This document shows positions 35,013-43,788 of a stretch of DNA of 51,695 nucleotides, one piece after another. Every line of letters starts with the position of its first letter. Position 1 is the first letter of the stretch. The translations under genes and the position numbers were made by a program. The DNA comes from an uncultured bacterium. Its GTDB lineage: Bacteria; Verrucomicrobiota; Kiritimatiellia; RFP12; UBA1067. Location: assembly GCA_902780865.1 (NCBI GenBank), contig CACZHC010000004.1, positions 1 to 51,695 on the forward strand, in the 5' to 3' direction. Under the pieces are notes generated by a model. The model did not search any database and was not told the DNA's origin. It worked only from the letters and a program-made list of their open reading frames with translations.

Positions 35013-35094
35013 AATTTCTGGGGACAGACCCCGCGATAGCGTTGTTTTTCAGGGGTTTTATGGGGTCTGTCCCCAAAAGTTGTCCCCAAAAGTT
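35013..35094 (+). repeat. REP-like inverted repeat element
   Basis: Two perfect 14-bp arms, TGGGGACAGACCCC (35019-35032) and GGGGTCTGTCCCCA (35062-35075), flank 29 nt. A tandem 13-bp duplication GTCCCCAAAAGTT follows at 35069-35081 and 35082-35094. The left 28 bases recur at 24573-24600. This resembles REP/BIME elements mobilised in trans by RAYT transposases. Confidence 0.65.
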
Positions 35095-35220
35095 CAGACA
35101 CTTAACGCTACTGGAATCCGAGTCGCGTCGGCTCAAGTGGCAAGGAGGTGACGCTCGTAGGCGGGGGCTTTGACTCCGAGATGCGCAACCTCTCTGACCG
35201 CAAGATAGCTATCGGCGAAT

Positions 35221-35364
35221 AGTGAAGTCTGACATTATTATTATTAAAGTCTGATATTTATAATAGTGAAGTCTGACATTATGTATATTAATGTCAGATT
35301 TTAACTTCAAAAATGTCAGACATTGCCATTATAAATATCAGACATTATTATCAATAATGTCTGA
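35221..35364 (+). repeat. AT-rich array of TCTGACATT direct and inverted repeats
   Basis: An 18-mer AGTGAAGTCTGACATTAT occurs at 35221-35238 and 35265-35282; a variant AAAGTCTGATATTTATAAT is at 35246; inverted forms (AATGTCAGA) are at 35290 and 35312. At the right end TCAGACATTATT (35338-35349) and AATAATGTCTGA (35353-35364) form a 12-bp hairpin with a 3-nt loop. It lies 90 nt before a DNA-binding protein gene and may be an operator array or a miniature element. Confidence 0.65.
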
Positions 35365-35429
35365 CTTATCCATTGACCAGTAGGAGGCGGATATGCTATA
35401 CTTCCTGCTGTCGAGAGTGATATGAGCGT

Positions 35430-35437
35430 GATATAAT
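35430..35437 (+). promoter_or_regulatory. -10 element of the HU-like gene
   Basis: GTGATATAAT: TATAAT at 35432-35437 with TGA before it. The ATG at 35455 is 17 nt downstream with AAGGAT between. No good -35 is seen. Confidence 0.5.
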
Positions 35438-35454
35438 ACAATAAGGATATCGAA

Positions 35455-36240
35455 ATGTTTGGCAACGAAAAGAGTACCGCCCAACCCAAGTTCAGGCTGG
35501 AGCAGATCAAGCTTCCCGGCAAGGACAAGCCCGAAGAAGGCAAGTTCCGCGCCATAGTAATGAATCGTGGATCGTATGGCACGGACAAGGTGATTGACGA
35601 GATGCTTGACTATTCAAGCCTGCGGATGTCGCCCTACATGGTCGAGTCAGTCGTGAGCGGCGTTCTTGAGTCGATGATCAAGAACACGCTGTCTGACGGC
35701 TTGACGCGGCGCTTCGGCGACTACTTCGCCATTCGGCTTGACGTCAAGGGCTCGTTCAACGAAAAGGACGCGGCGTTTGATCCGAGAAAGCACTCGGTGA
35801 AGCTGTCGCTTGTGCCTCTCAAGCGCTTCCGCAAGGCGCTTGCAACGCGGCGTCCGCAGAACAGGGTCAAGCCGCCGCGCGCGCTCATGACCGAGGTGCG
35901 CGGCGAAAGCGCCGCAGTCGACGAGGTGAAGTTTGGCGAGAACATAGTCGTCAAGGGCCGCAATCTGACGCTTCTCGACAAAATGGACCGCCTTAGAGTA
36001 TATACGTACGACAGACTATTGAATCAATACATCGTCAGCTTTGGGCCGGGCGACGTCCTCGATGCCACGCCGACGCAGATCGTCCTGCCGTTTCCGGAGG
36101 AGTTCAAGAACGTCGACCTGCATACGGACAAACGGTACCGCCGGTTGTACTTCGAAATATTTTCGCGCGGCGGCAAGGAGTCGAGCGAGCCTCGGTCTGT
36201 CAAGTACAAGCATGGCGTCCTGATTGGCCCGAAGGCCTGA
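35455..36240 (+). CDS. HU-like DNA-binding protein with C-terminal DUF4469-type domain
   Basis: A 261-residue cytoplasmic protein without signal peptide. The N-terminal half resembles the HU-fold of DUF4469-type proteins (~residues 35-125): TDKVIDEMLDYSSLRMSPYMVESVVSGV, then GDYFAIRLDVKGSFNEKDAAFDPRKHSVKLSLVPLKR. The C-terminal half (~150-258) looks like an Ig-like beta domain (GENIVVKGRNLTLLDKMDRL, TQIVLPFPEEF, RLYFEIFSRGG). Proteins of this type are presumed nucleoid-associated, with unknown targets. It is the only cytoplasmic gene inside the secreted-protein region and is preceded by the TCTGACATT array, so it may regulate itself or neighbours; that is inference. Confidence 0.7.
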   Translation: MFGNEKSTAQPKFRLEQIKLPGKDKPEEGKFRAIVMNRGSYGTDKVIDEMLDYSSLRMSPYMVESVVSGVLESMIKNTLSDGLTRRFGDYFAIRLDVKGSFNEKDAAFDPRKHSVKLSLVPLKRFRKALATRRPQNRVKPPRALMTEVRGESAAVDEVKFGENIVVKGRNLTLLDKMDRLRVYTYDRLLNQYIVSFGPGDVLDATPTQIVLPFPEEFKNVDLHTDKRYRRLYFEIFSRGGKESSEPRSVKYKHGVLIGPKA

Positions 36241-36264
36241 CCCAGCCATGACAGATTGGCGAGC

Positions 36265-36450
36265 TTCGTTGACATTCTGGCGCGGAAATTTGGTATTATA
36301 TGGGCGAAAGCGAGGCTGAGCGCGGCAGATTTGCCGCGTGAGGCATTCGTCGTTTGCCGTATGGCGTTATAAGCAGCACAGGAGTAACTGCGCAATGAAC
36401 ATAACGAAACACAAGTATGCATTCGCCTCGCTGGCGGCGCTTGTGATGCC
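36265..36450 (+). repeat. Leader cassette copy A (promoter, 5' leader, signal-peptide start)
   Basis: First of four ~190-bp near-identical copies. TTGACA is at 36269-36274 and TATTAT at 36294-36299 (19-nt spacer, TGG before the -10). A 7-bp hairpin CGCGGCA-GATT-TGCCGCG (36321-36338) follows, then CACAGGAGTAACTGCGCA before the ATG at 36395. Similarity continues into the codons for MNITKHKYAFASLAAL and then stops. Confidence 0.85.
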
Positions 36451-37705
36451 TGTCATAGGCGTTGCCGCATGGGTTCCGACGGCGGACTCCACGACGTCCG
36501 CGCCGAAGTTCACGGACGGCAACTTCGTCATTTCGTGGAACACGAGCAACAAGCAGCTCAAGTACGTGTCGCACGATGCGTCGGTCTCCACCGTCTGCGA
36601 CATGTCGACACTGAGCGAGGACGTCGACGCCGTCGCGGGCTACTCGCACCCCACGCAAGTTGCCTCAAAAGGATTCCAGAGCAAGAACGGCATCACGCGC
36701 GTCATCCTGCCCGAGGCGTGCTATGGCATCAACGAGCAGTCCTTCTCGAGCATGGCCGACCTCGAGTCGGTCGTCATCTCCTCGCAGACCCGGATCGGCG
36801 GCAAGCAGGCCTTCTCGAGCAACAAGAAGCTCTCGACAATCACCCCGCACGGCGTGGCGGAGACGAACGGCGTGGTCTTCCTCCCCGAGACGGTCACCTC
36901 CATTCCGCTGAACTGCTTCCAGGCTCCCAAAAGCACGGCCCTCAAGCACGTGATCGCCCTCGGAGCCACCGACTTCGGCGGCGACGCCTGCTTCCAGGAT
37001 TGCTACGGGCTCGAGACCGTGACGGTCCAGGACATCAAGCACCTCTACACTTTTGCGTTCCAGAACTGCTCCGCGCTCACGAACGTCGTCGCCCTGTCCC
37101 GGGACAATCCGTTTTCCGGCATCGTGTCGATCGGCGGGGAGCAGGCGTTCCGGAGCTGCTCCTCGTGGACACAGCCGTTCGACTTCTCCGCGGCGACGTT
37201 CACGTCGCTGGCGACCCAGATGTTCTACGGCGCGAAGAAGGTTCCGGAGTTCCGGCTGCCGGCTACGCTGACCTCCTTCAACAAGCAGGCGCTCCGCTGC
37301 GACGACTACGCGCTCTCCGTTCCGCGCCGCATCTGGTTCTACGGGCCGCCGCCGTCCTACATGTACTGGGCGTCGAACGATCCGGACTACCTCTGGTACA
37401 TGCCGACGAGCAAGCCCCGGCAGACCGTCTTCGTCCCGGAGCAATACGCCGTTGCGTGGACGAACGCGCTCTCGAACCACGGGACGTGGACCGCGATTAC
37501 GGACTCGGACCGCGCGCGGGCCGACTATCCGACGAAGCTCGAGGACGTGAAGGTCAAGGTGGCTGGTTCGAAGTTCGACCTCGTGCCTGCGAAGGTGAAG
37601 GAATCCGACGTGCTCGGCCTTTCGACCGAAGGCTCCAAGGACAGCCCCTGCTACATCGTTCAGTGGCGCGAGGCCGTGCTGGGAATGAGCATTTTGCTTC
37701 GGTAG
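36395..37705 (+). CDS. Secreted LRR_5 protein behind leader cassette A
   Basis: A 436-residue exported protein whose signal peptide MNITKHKYAFASLAALVMP comes from the shared cassette. The mature part begins AAWVPTADSTTSAPKFTDG. LRR_5 repeats run over ~95-330 (GITRVILPEACYGINEQSF, ALTNVVALSRD, VPEFRLPATLTSFNKQAL). The start of this region is close to the protein at 40420 (GFQSKNGITRVILPEAC / GFQSKTDITGIILPESC). After RADYPTKLEDV the last part ends GMSILLR. The in-frame extension upstream of the ATG is not conserved in the other cassettes (copy C has a TAG), so the ATG after CACAGGAG is the start. Confidence 0.85.
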   Translation: MNITKHKYAFASLAALVMPVIGVAAWVPTADSTTSAPKFTDGNFVISWNTSNKQLKYVSHDASVSTVCDMSTLSEDVDAVAGYSHPTQVASKGFQSKNGITRVILPEACYGINEQSFSSMADLESVVISSQTRIGGKQAFSSNKKLSTITPHGVAETNGVVFLPETVTSIPLNCFQAPKSTALKHVIALGATDFGGDACFQDCYGLETVTVQDIKHLYTFAFQNCSALTNVVALSRDNPFSGIVSIGGEQAFRSCSSWTQPFDFSAATFTSLATQMFYGAKKVPEFRLPATLTSFNKQALRCDDYALSVPRRIWFYGPPPSYMYWASNDPDYLWYMPTSKPRQTVFVPEQYAVAWTNALSNHGTWTAITDSDRARADYPTKLEDVKVKVAGSKFDLVPAKVKESDVLGLSTEGSKDSPCYIVQWREAVLGMSILLR

Positions 37706-37749
37706 TTAGTCAAGCTTGAGGCGTCACGCGTTGAGTTTCGTGGCGCTAA

Positions 37750-37939
37750 GTTTCGTTGACATCTTGGCGCGGAAAGTGGTATTATACGGGCAAAAGCGAG
37801 GCTGAGCGCGACAAATGTGCCGCGTGAGGCGTTCGTTTTTGTCGTATTGCGTTATAAGCAGCACAGGAGTAACTGCGCAATGAACATAACGAAACACAAG
37901 TATGCATTTGTCGCGCTCGCAGCATTCGCGCTCGCGGCA
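37750..37939 (+). repeat. Leader cassette copy B
   Basis: Second copy: TTGACA 37756-37761, 18-nt spacer, TATTAT 37780-37785, ribosome-binding site ACAGGAG and ATG at 37880, then MNITKHKYAFVALAAFALAA. Just before it, GTTGAGTTTCGTGGCGC (37730-37746) looks like a broken extra copy of the cassette's left edge. Confidence 0.85.
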
Positions 37940-39319
37940 CTTCCGGTCTTTGCAAGCTGGACTTACGACTCGTCCGGCAAGACGCTTACGCAAGGAAGTG
38001 TCGTTCTCCAGAATGTGACTGCCAGCGGGACGAAACTCACGATCGGCGACAACAAGACGAACACGACGGCGACAGACCTTGACTTCTCGACCGGCGTGGA
38101 GGGCGGATACTCGGTGGCCCAGATCGCCCAGGACGCCTTCAACGGGAACACGTCCGTGACGTCGCTCGTCCTTCCGGACACCCTGACCTGGATTGGCCAG
38201 AGCGCGTTCATCAACTGCTCGAACCTCAGCGGGGAGCTCGTACTGCCGGATTCGCTGACCTCGACCGGCTACCACAGCTTCATGGGGACTGCCGTCACGC
38301 GCGTCGTGTTCGGCTCGGGGATGAAGACGGCGAACAACTGGCTCTTCAAGGAATGCAAGTCCCTCGAGTCCGTGAAATGGAATCAGTGCATCACGGCCAT
38401 CGGGGACCAGGTCTTCAACGGCTGCACGGCCCTGACGACCTTTGAGAACGAGTTCCCTACGAACGTGACGACCATCGGCGGCAGCGCCTTCTACAACACC
38501 TCCGCCCTGACCGGCGACAACCGCGATCTCGTTCTGCTCAAGCTTACAGGACTGGGAGGCACGGCGTTCCAGAACTCCGGAATCAAGTCCATCGAAATCG
38601 GCGGACAGCTCGCCTCGACCGGGAACGCCTTCTTCCTCTGCTCGAAGCTGGAGAGCGTGATCCTCCACGAAGGGACAACGACCATCGGCAATGACTGCTT
38701 TCCCTACTGCACGAGTCTCACGAACCTCGTGGTTCCGTCGACGATCTCGACCGTCGGCTCCTGCATGAGAAGCATGGGCAGCGCGCGGCTGCACATATGG
38801 TGGGAAGGCGTTCCCGACATCGCCAACTTCAATTTCGGGAGCTACGGCATGATCGCCGGCAAGTCCCCGATCACCCATCACTTCCAATACGACGACAAGA
38901 CCGAATGGGAGGCGTTCGAGGCGGACATCTCCAACAAGACGAACATGGACATAGTGTTCCCGGAGACGATGTTTGGAGAGGGGACGTGGGGCTGGAACTG
39001 CAACCACGTGGTCGTATGGTGGCGGACCCCTGTCGCGCAGGTTGGCGAGACGACTTATAAGCTTCTTGCGGACGCCATCGCGGCGGCAGACGGCGCAATC
39101 ATTACGCTGCTTCCGCCCGATGTCTCCGCGTACACGGATGAACGCATTTCACTTGGCAAGGGACAAAGGTTCGTTGTTTCGGACAATGGAAACGTTCTTG
39201 GCTATGAGCCGACAGTTCCCGATGGATGGAAGCTCTCGATTTCTCACCAGACGCGCGGCACCACTCCCGTCCTCGTTTACGCGGCACAACCTCCCGGGCT
39301 GGCGATTGTAATTCTATAA
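37880..39319 (+). CDS. Secreted LRR_5 protein behind leader cassette B
   Basis: A 479-residue exported protein with cassette signal peptide MNITKHKYAFVALAAFALAA and mature start SWTYDSSGKTLTQGSVVLQN, a module also present twice in the 26152 protein. LRR_5 repeats cover ~85-310 (VTSLVLPDTLTWIGQSAFINC, LESVILHEGTTTIGNDCFPYC). After the repeats comes TWGWNCNHVVVWWRTPVAQ, then a ~75-residue domain containing LLADAIAAADGAIITLLPPD and ending GLAIVIL, a variant of the cluster terminus with Leu instead of Arg. It may head the transcript that includes the genes at 39364 and 40420. Confidence 0.83.
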   Translation: MNITKHKYAFVALAAFALAALPVFASWTYDSSGKTLTQGSVVLQNVTASGTKLTIGDNKTNTTATDLDFSTGVEGGYSVAQIAQDAFNGNTSVTSLVLPDTLTWIGQSAFINCSNLSGELVLPDSLTSTGYHSFMGTAVTRVVFGSGMKTANNWLFKECKSLESVKWNQCITAIGDQVFNGCTALTTFENEFPTNVTTIGGSAFYNTSALTGDNRDLVLLKLTGLGGTAFQNSGIKSIEIGGQLASTGNAFFLCSKLESVILHEGTTTIGNDCFPYCTSLTNLVVPSTISTVGSCMRSMGSARLHIWWEGVPDIANFNFGSYGMIAGKSPITHHFQYDDKTEWEAFEADISNKTNMDIVFPETMFGEGTWGWNCNHVVVWWRTPVAQVGETTYKLLADAIAAADGAIITLLPPDVSAYTDERISLGKGQRFVVSDNGNVLGYEPTVPDGWKLSISHQTRGTTPVLVYAAQPPGLAIVIL

Positions 39320-39363
39320 ACTCGATGTATTGAAACCTCGTAGAAATCAGGAGACATATTCGA

Positions 39364-40398
39364 ATGAATGGCAAAAACATATTCATCGCATTCGCGCTCG
39401 CGGCGCTTCTGCCGGCTGAGGCTTCGCAATTCTGGCTTTACGAGTCCGGCGTTAAGACCTTGACGCTTTCGGACACTGATCCGGAAGCTGTCTGTACGCC
39501 TGTCAAAGTCTACAACGTGTCGCCCGTGGCGAACGGCAGCACGAAACTGACGAAAGCTTCCGACAACACCATCCCCTTCGAAGGGTGTCCTCTCGGCGGC
39601 GCCAGCTTCGACTTCACGCTCCCGATCAAGGATGGCGAGGGGATTGACTACGCTCTTGTCTCGATAGCGAGTGAGTGCTTCAGCGGGAACAACTACATTG
39701 GCTCGGTGAAACTTCCTGATTCGTTCGAAACCCTTGGCTCGGGCGCGTTTCGCTCCGCGAAATACCTTAAGGCCTTCGCCTTCCCCGCCAATCCAACGAG
39801 CTTGACATCGGTCGGAGATAGCGCATTCTATGGTTGTTCGCGCCTTGAGTGGCTTGAATGGCCGGCCACGATTGCAACCATCGCCCCCTACATGTGCAAC
39901 AGCTCAGGCATCACCGGTATCTATTTTCCGGCCGTCACCGAAATAAAAGGGTCTGCGTTTGGAATAACTCCAAATCTACGCACTGTCGAGTTTGGTGGTT
40001 CTGACGGACAGACAATCGTATTCAAGCCACAATGTTTTCAGGGGCAGGGGACGACCATTAAGACTATATTCTTCCACGAAGCGACGCCAGACCTTACCGA
40101 GGGGTTCGTGAACGGAGGCAACAACTTTCTTGATCACGTCGGCTGGACCGGCCTAGTCATCTATCTGCCGATGAATGCGAGTAAGGATGATGTGGCCGAC
40201 GGCTGGAAAACATGGGTGCAGGACTACCTTGCTGTTTTCACTGGCAGCTCATTCACATTCCCGCAGAAAAACCCCGATGGCTCGTGGACCGACGGCTCGT
40301 GGTACCACCATGCAAACTATGCCCCCGCCAGGAAGACCTATGTCATCCGCGCCTGGGATCCGGCGGCCAAGACCGTTGGTGCGCTCCTGTGTTATTGA
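39364..40398 (+). CDS. Short secreted LRR_5 protein, first gene of a duplicated pair
   Basis: A 344-residue exported protein with signal peptide MNGKNIFIAFALAALLPAEA, preceded by ATCAGGAGAC. Its mature start QFWLYESGVKTLTL and the block IPFEGCPLGGASFDFTLPI are paralogous to the protein at 45270. LRR_5 repeats run over ~110-250 (IGSVKLPDSFETLGSGAF). The C-terminal part has GSWTDGSWYHHANY and ends VGALLCY. It is followed after 21 nt by the large LRR/InlB-repeat gene, as the 45270 gene is followed by its own partner, so the two-gene unit is duplicated. Its own signal peptide does not derive from the leader cassette. Confidence 0.82.
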   Translation: MNGKNIFIAFALAALLPAEASQFWLYESGVKTLTLSDTDPEAVCTPVKVYNVSPVANGSTKLTKASDNTIPFEGCPLGGASFDFTLPIKDGEGIDYALVSIASECFSGNNYIGSVKLPDSFETLGSGAFRSAKYLKAFAFPANPTSLTSVGDSAFYGCSRLEWLEWPATIATIAPYMCNSSGITGIYFPAVTEIKGSAFGITPNLRTVEFGGSDGQTIVFKPQCFQGQGTTIKTIFFHEATPDLTEGFVNGGNNFLDHVGWTGLVIYLPMNASKDDVADGWKTWVQDYLAVFTGSSFTFPQKNPDGSWTDGSWYHHANYAPARKTYVIRAWDPAAKTVGALLCY

Positions 40399-40419
40399 TT
40401 TCAGGAAAGGACTTCAGCC

Positions 40420-43400
40420 ATGAAACATGTTACATCCTTCTTCTTTGCCGCATTCCTTGCCATGACAGCCGTGTGCCCGGCTCTTGCGACATGGACATTT
40501 ACCGGCGATACCAGTGCATCTTCCGCTAACCCGATTATCACCGACGGCGATTGGACGGTGGTGCTCAACGGGAAAAGCAAGGTCAAATACTCGGCCCATC
40601 CGAATCCTGACGTTGGGCTTCTGGACCTTACCGGCGTCTACGACGACACTGGCCTCACAATCACGATGGTCGACACTCAAGGTTTCCAGAGCAAGACGGA
40701 CATTACGGGCATCATTCTGCCTGAGTCGTGCACGGAGTTCGGAGAATCGGCGTTTTATAGGGCCGGGAATCTCGAAACCATCGTGCTGTCCTCCCAGACG
40801 GGGCCAATCACCAAGAAGCAGGCGTTCGCCATCTGCACCAAGCTCAAGAGCGTCACCTACACCGGCGTCACGGCGGAGGATGGCGTGATTCGGCTGCCGT
40901 CCACTGTTACGCGTCTTGCCAATTCTGCGTTTCAGATGTGGGACGGCAATACCACCATCACGCGGGTGATCGCGCCTGGCGTCACGACAATCTCGAAGTA
41001 TTCGTTCTACAAGATTTACAACCTTCAATCCGTCGAGTTTTCTCCGAACTTTTCAGGGTTTGATTCAGAGGGCGGTGCCTATGCCTTCAGCGAAAGCGGC
41101 AAGAATGGCTCCTTCACGATCTCTCCAGCGAAATGGAAGAGCCCAGTCAGCAACCTGACCGGCGACGACATCTTCTTCAACGGCAGGGTCGCCGGCGAAC
41201 TCGATTGGAGCGAGGGCACATTCACCGAGGTCCCGTATCGCATCTTCTGCGGCGATACGAAGCTCGACCGCGTTACGCTGCCTGGAACGGTGACGTCCAT
41301 CAAAAAACAGGCCTTCGTCAACATGAAGAAGGGATTCGTCCTCCGTTTCCTGGGTGATGTCCCCACGCTAGCCGACACTGCGGACTCTATTTGGCAAACC
41401 TCGTTCTGGGGCAGCAACGGCCGCTATCGCATCGTGGTTGATCCAGTCACCTATCCTGACTGGGTGGACATAGACAAGGGCTTCACTGCACTCACAGATG
41501 CCGATCGCAATCTTGCGGATTATCCTTCAGACCTTCCGGATGGCGAGGTGCTCGGCTTCACGACGATTGGTCTTACCGGTAGCGTGAACAGCGCCCGGAA
41601 GCACTGGCTCATCAAATACGTCGACCATACCAAGTACACTGTGACGTGGAAGAATGGCGACGCCGATTTCGCCACGACGCAGGGCGAGAAGGGGGAGTCT
41701 GTTGGTGTGCCGGACGGGACTCCTGCGAAGACTTCCACCGACGAGTTTGACTATACGTTCATTGGCTGGAACACAGATCCTTCCGCCACGACGGTTCTTG
41801 ATATTTCAACTGCGACGATTACCGGCGCGATGACATATTACGCCATCTTCTCTGCCTCGGCCCGTTCCTACACGATCACATGGCAGATGGACGACGGCAC
41901 GCCGATCGACGCGTCGAACGTCCTCTACGGCGAGACGCCGACGCACGCGGACGCGTCGAAGGCATCGACGGCCGAACACTCATATGAGTTCCTGGGCTGG
42001 TCGACGGACGGTGAAAACGTGCTTGCGGTTCTTCCGTCGGTCACAGGCCCCGCGACCTACATCGCCGTCTTCGCGGAGCACGACGCCACTACCACGGCTA
42101 CCGTCTCGTGGTTCGACGAGGACGGCATGACGCCGCTCGTCCCCGCCCAGACGACGGTAACGAAGGGGCTGCAGCCGACGCACGAAGCGCCGACGAAAGC
42201 ACCAACGATCGACACGGCCTACACCTTCGACGGGTGGGTTGAAATCGGCGGCTCCGGGGCGGTAATCGCCCCTGCGAATCTCCCGGCGGTTTCGGGCGAC
42301 ATCTCCTACAGGGCGCACTATGCCTCTTCCGTCCGCCAATACACCGTGACGTTCGTCGACTGGGATGGGTCCATTATCAAGACGGCCGAGTTGGACTACC
42401 TGATGGCGGCGGCGGATGTCGCGGCCGAGAGGCCTGCCGATCCATCCCGTGCCGCGGACGCGGAATACACATACGCGTTCACAGAGTGGTCCCCGGCGTT
42501 CGTCGCCGTCACAGGGGATGCTGTCTATACGGCGCAGTATGCCGCGACGGCAAACACATACGGTGCGACGTTCGTCGATGGCGTTGATGACTCGATAATC
42601 GAGGGGCCGACCTCTTATGTCTACGGCGCGGCTGTCACGGCGCCTGCTGCGCCGGAGCACTACGGCTTCACATTCTCCGCCTGGAATCCCGAAGTGACGA
42701 CGATGCCTGCCGCCGATACAGTCTACACCGCCGTCTACTCGACGAACAGATTCACGATTACCTGGGTGAACGGCGACGCAACGACGACAGCGAACTACTA
42801 CTATCTCGCTCCAATGGACGCCACCAAGGCACCAGCGCCAAAGAAGACCAATACCGCGAAGGAATCGTATACGTTTGTAGAGTGGTCGCCAGCCTTCGAG
42901 CCAGTCCAAAGCAACACGACATACACGGCGGTCTTTACGCGCACGGTTTTGAAGACGATGAAGCTCGCTTTCAAGAGCGCGTCATATGACCGGGAGACGG
43001 GGGCGATTACCATCCTGGCGACGATCTTGAATCCTGGGCAGGGCGGCGAGACGACGGGCGTGATTGTGACCGAGCCCGCCACGGACGGCAATATTGTGAC
43101 GATCGAAGCCGGCACAAACGTAACGGCGACAATCGCCGCGCCTTTGACGGGGAAGGGGTATGAGTGGACTTTGACCGTGACGCAGCTCGCGAGCGGCGTG
43201 GCCGAGACTGTGGCGCTCAAGGGACGCACTTGGGCGCGGCGGCAGAATGGCTGGTTCTCGGAAGGCGATGTCAGCTGGACGGATGATGAATATGAGCCTG
43301 GAACGTTTTCATCTGCGCAGCAACAGGTTCGCGTGAAGGGGACTCTGGGCTTTGGCGGCATGCTGCCAAATTCGCTCCCGGACGCCACTGGGGCGAAGCT

Positions 43401-43731
43401 CGGCTTCGCTGCCTGTCAGAAGAATGCGGGTGATCCTGCGTCCTATTTCGCATGGGACGGCGTGGCGTGGGTCAGGCTTTACGGCGCGACGCCTGCGGCG
43501 TCGACGACTGTCAAGATACTGGGCGTTGTCGACTTCGCCCGCAAGAACGGCCCGGCTGTTGCATGGTATGCCGACGGCTTCCAGTTGACGACCGAGTCGG
43601 GCGAGTGGGAAGTCCCGCTCGCGGGTGGCGCGAATCTCGAATCCTTTAAGCGGGTTGGCGATTTCTCGGTAGACTCGCTCGCAGGCGACTACGACGTCGG
43701 CGGACGGGGCTTCTTCCTCATCATGCGGTAA
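40420..43731 (+). CDS. Large secreted LRR_5 / InlB-type repeat protein (unit 1)
   Basis: An 1103-residue exported protein with signal peptide (HVTSFFFAAFLAMTAVCPALA) and AGGAAAGGAC ribosome-binding site. LRR_5 repeats span ~75-350, closed by NLADYPSDLPDGEVLGF and HWLIKYVDH. Residues ~405-840 hold six InlB B-repeat/Flg_new-like units of 65-80 residues, e.g. YTVTWKNGDADF, YTITWQMDDGTP, YTVTFVDWDGSI, each with a F-x-G/E-W element (YTFIGWNTD, YEFLGWSTD). The last ~260 residues form a domain with DVSWTDDEYEPG, AWVRLYGATP, VVDFARKNGPAVAWYADG and end GRGFFLIMR. The layout matches the 46399 protein from repeats to C-terminus. A surface adhesin role is likely by family analogy. Confidence 0.85.
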   Translation: MKHVTSFFFAAFLAMTAVCPALATWTFTGDTSASSANPIITDGDWTVVLNGKSKVKYSAHPNPDVGLLDLTGVYDDTGLTITMVDTQGFQSKTDITGIILPESCTEFGESAFYRAGNLETIVLSSQTGPITKKQAFAICTKLKSVTYTGVTAEDGVIRLPSTVTRLANSAFQMWDGNTTITRVIAPGVTTISKYSFYKIYNLQSVEFSPNFSGFDSEGGAYAFSESGKNGSFTISPAKWKSPVSNLTGDDIFFNGRVAGELDWSEGTFTEVPYRIFCGDTKLDRVTLPGTVTSIKKQAFVNMKKGFVLRFLGDVPTLADTADSIWQTSFWGSNGRYRIVVDPVTYPDWVDIDKGFTALTDADRNLADYPSDLPDGEVLGFTTIGLTGSVNSARKHWLIKYVDHTKYTVTWKNGDADFATTQGEKGESVGVPDGTPAKTSTDEFDYTFIGWNTDPSATTVLDISTATITGAMTYYAIFSASARSYTITWQMDDGTPIDASNVLYGETPTHADASKASTAEHSYEFLGWSTDGENVLAVLPSVTGPATYIAVFAEHDATTTATVSWFDEDGMTPLVPAQTTVTKGLQPTHEAPTKAPTIDTAYTFDGWVEIGGSGAVIAPANLPAVSGDISYRAHYASSVRQYTVTFVDWDGSIIKTAELDYLMAAADVAAERPADPSRAADAEYTYAFTEWSPAFVAVTGDAVYTAQYAATANTYGATFVDGVDDSIIEGPTSYVYGAAVTAPAAPEHYGFTFSAWNPEVTTMPAADTVYTAVYSTNRFTITWVNGDATTTANYYYLAPMDATKAPAPKKTNTAKESYTFVEWSPAFEPVQSNTTYTAVFTRTVLKTMKLAFKSASYDRETGAITILATILNPGQGGETTGVIVTEPATDGNIVTIEAGTNVTATIAAPLTGKGYEWTLTVTQLASGVAETVALKGRTWARRQNGWFSEGDVSWTDDEYEPGTFSSAQQQVRVKGTLGFGGMLPNSLPDATGAKLGFAACQKNAGDPASYFAWDGVAWVRLYGATPAASTTVKILGVVDFARKNGPAVAWYADGFQLTTESGEWEVPLAGGANLESFKRVGDFSVDSLAGDYDVGGRGFFLIMR

Positions 43732-43788
43732 CGGCGCGAATTGTAAGGCAGAGATGTTTTGAGTTCAATACAGAAAGGACACTATGCT

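Larger units (their letters stand above)
34978..35454 (+). other. Intergenic region with REP-like element and AT-rich repeat array
   Basis: About 477 nt without a supported gene. It holds the inverted GGGGACAGACCCC element (35013-35094), an unremarkable GC-rich stretch (35100-35220), an AT-rich TCTGACATT repeat array (35221-35364) and the promoter of the HU-like gene. Confidence 0.6.

Noticed and set aside
24573..35094. A composite transposon bounded by the GGGGACAGACCCC repeats
   Set aside because: No transposase or target-site duplication is visible, and the two repeat copies have different structures (half versus inverted pair).
35221..35364. CRISPR array
   Set aside because: Repeats are short, imperfect and in both orientations, spacing is irregular, and no cas genes are present.
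36338..36394. N-terminal extension of the cassette genes through the leader (VRHSSFAVWRYKQHRSNCA)
   Set aside because: The frame is open in copies A and D only in part; copy C has an in-frame TAG and copy B a different frame, while ACAGGAG and the ATG are conserved in all four.
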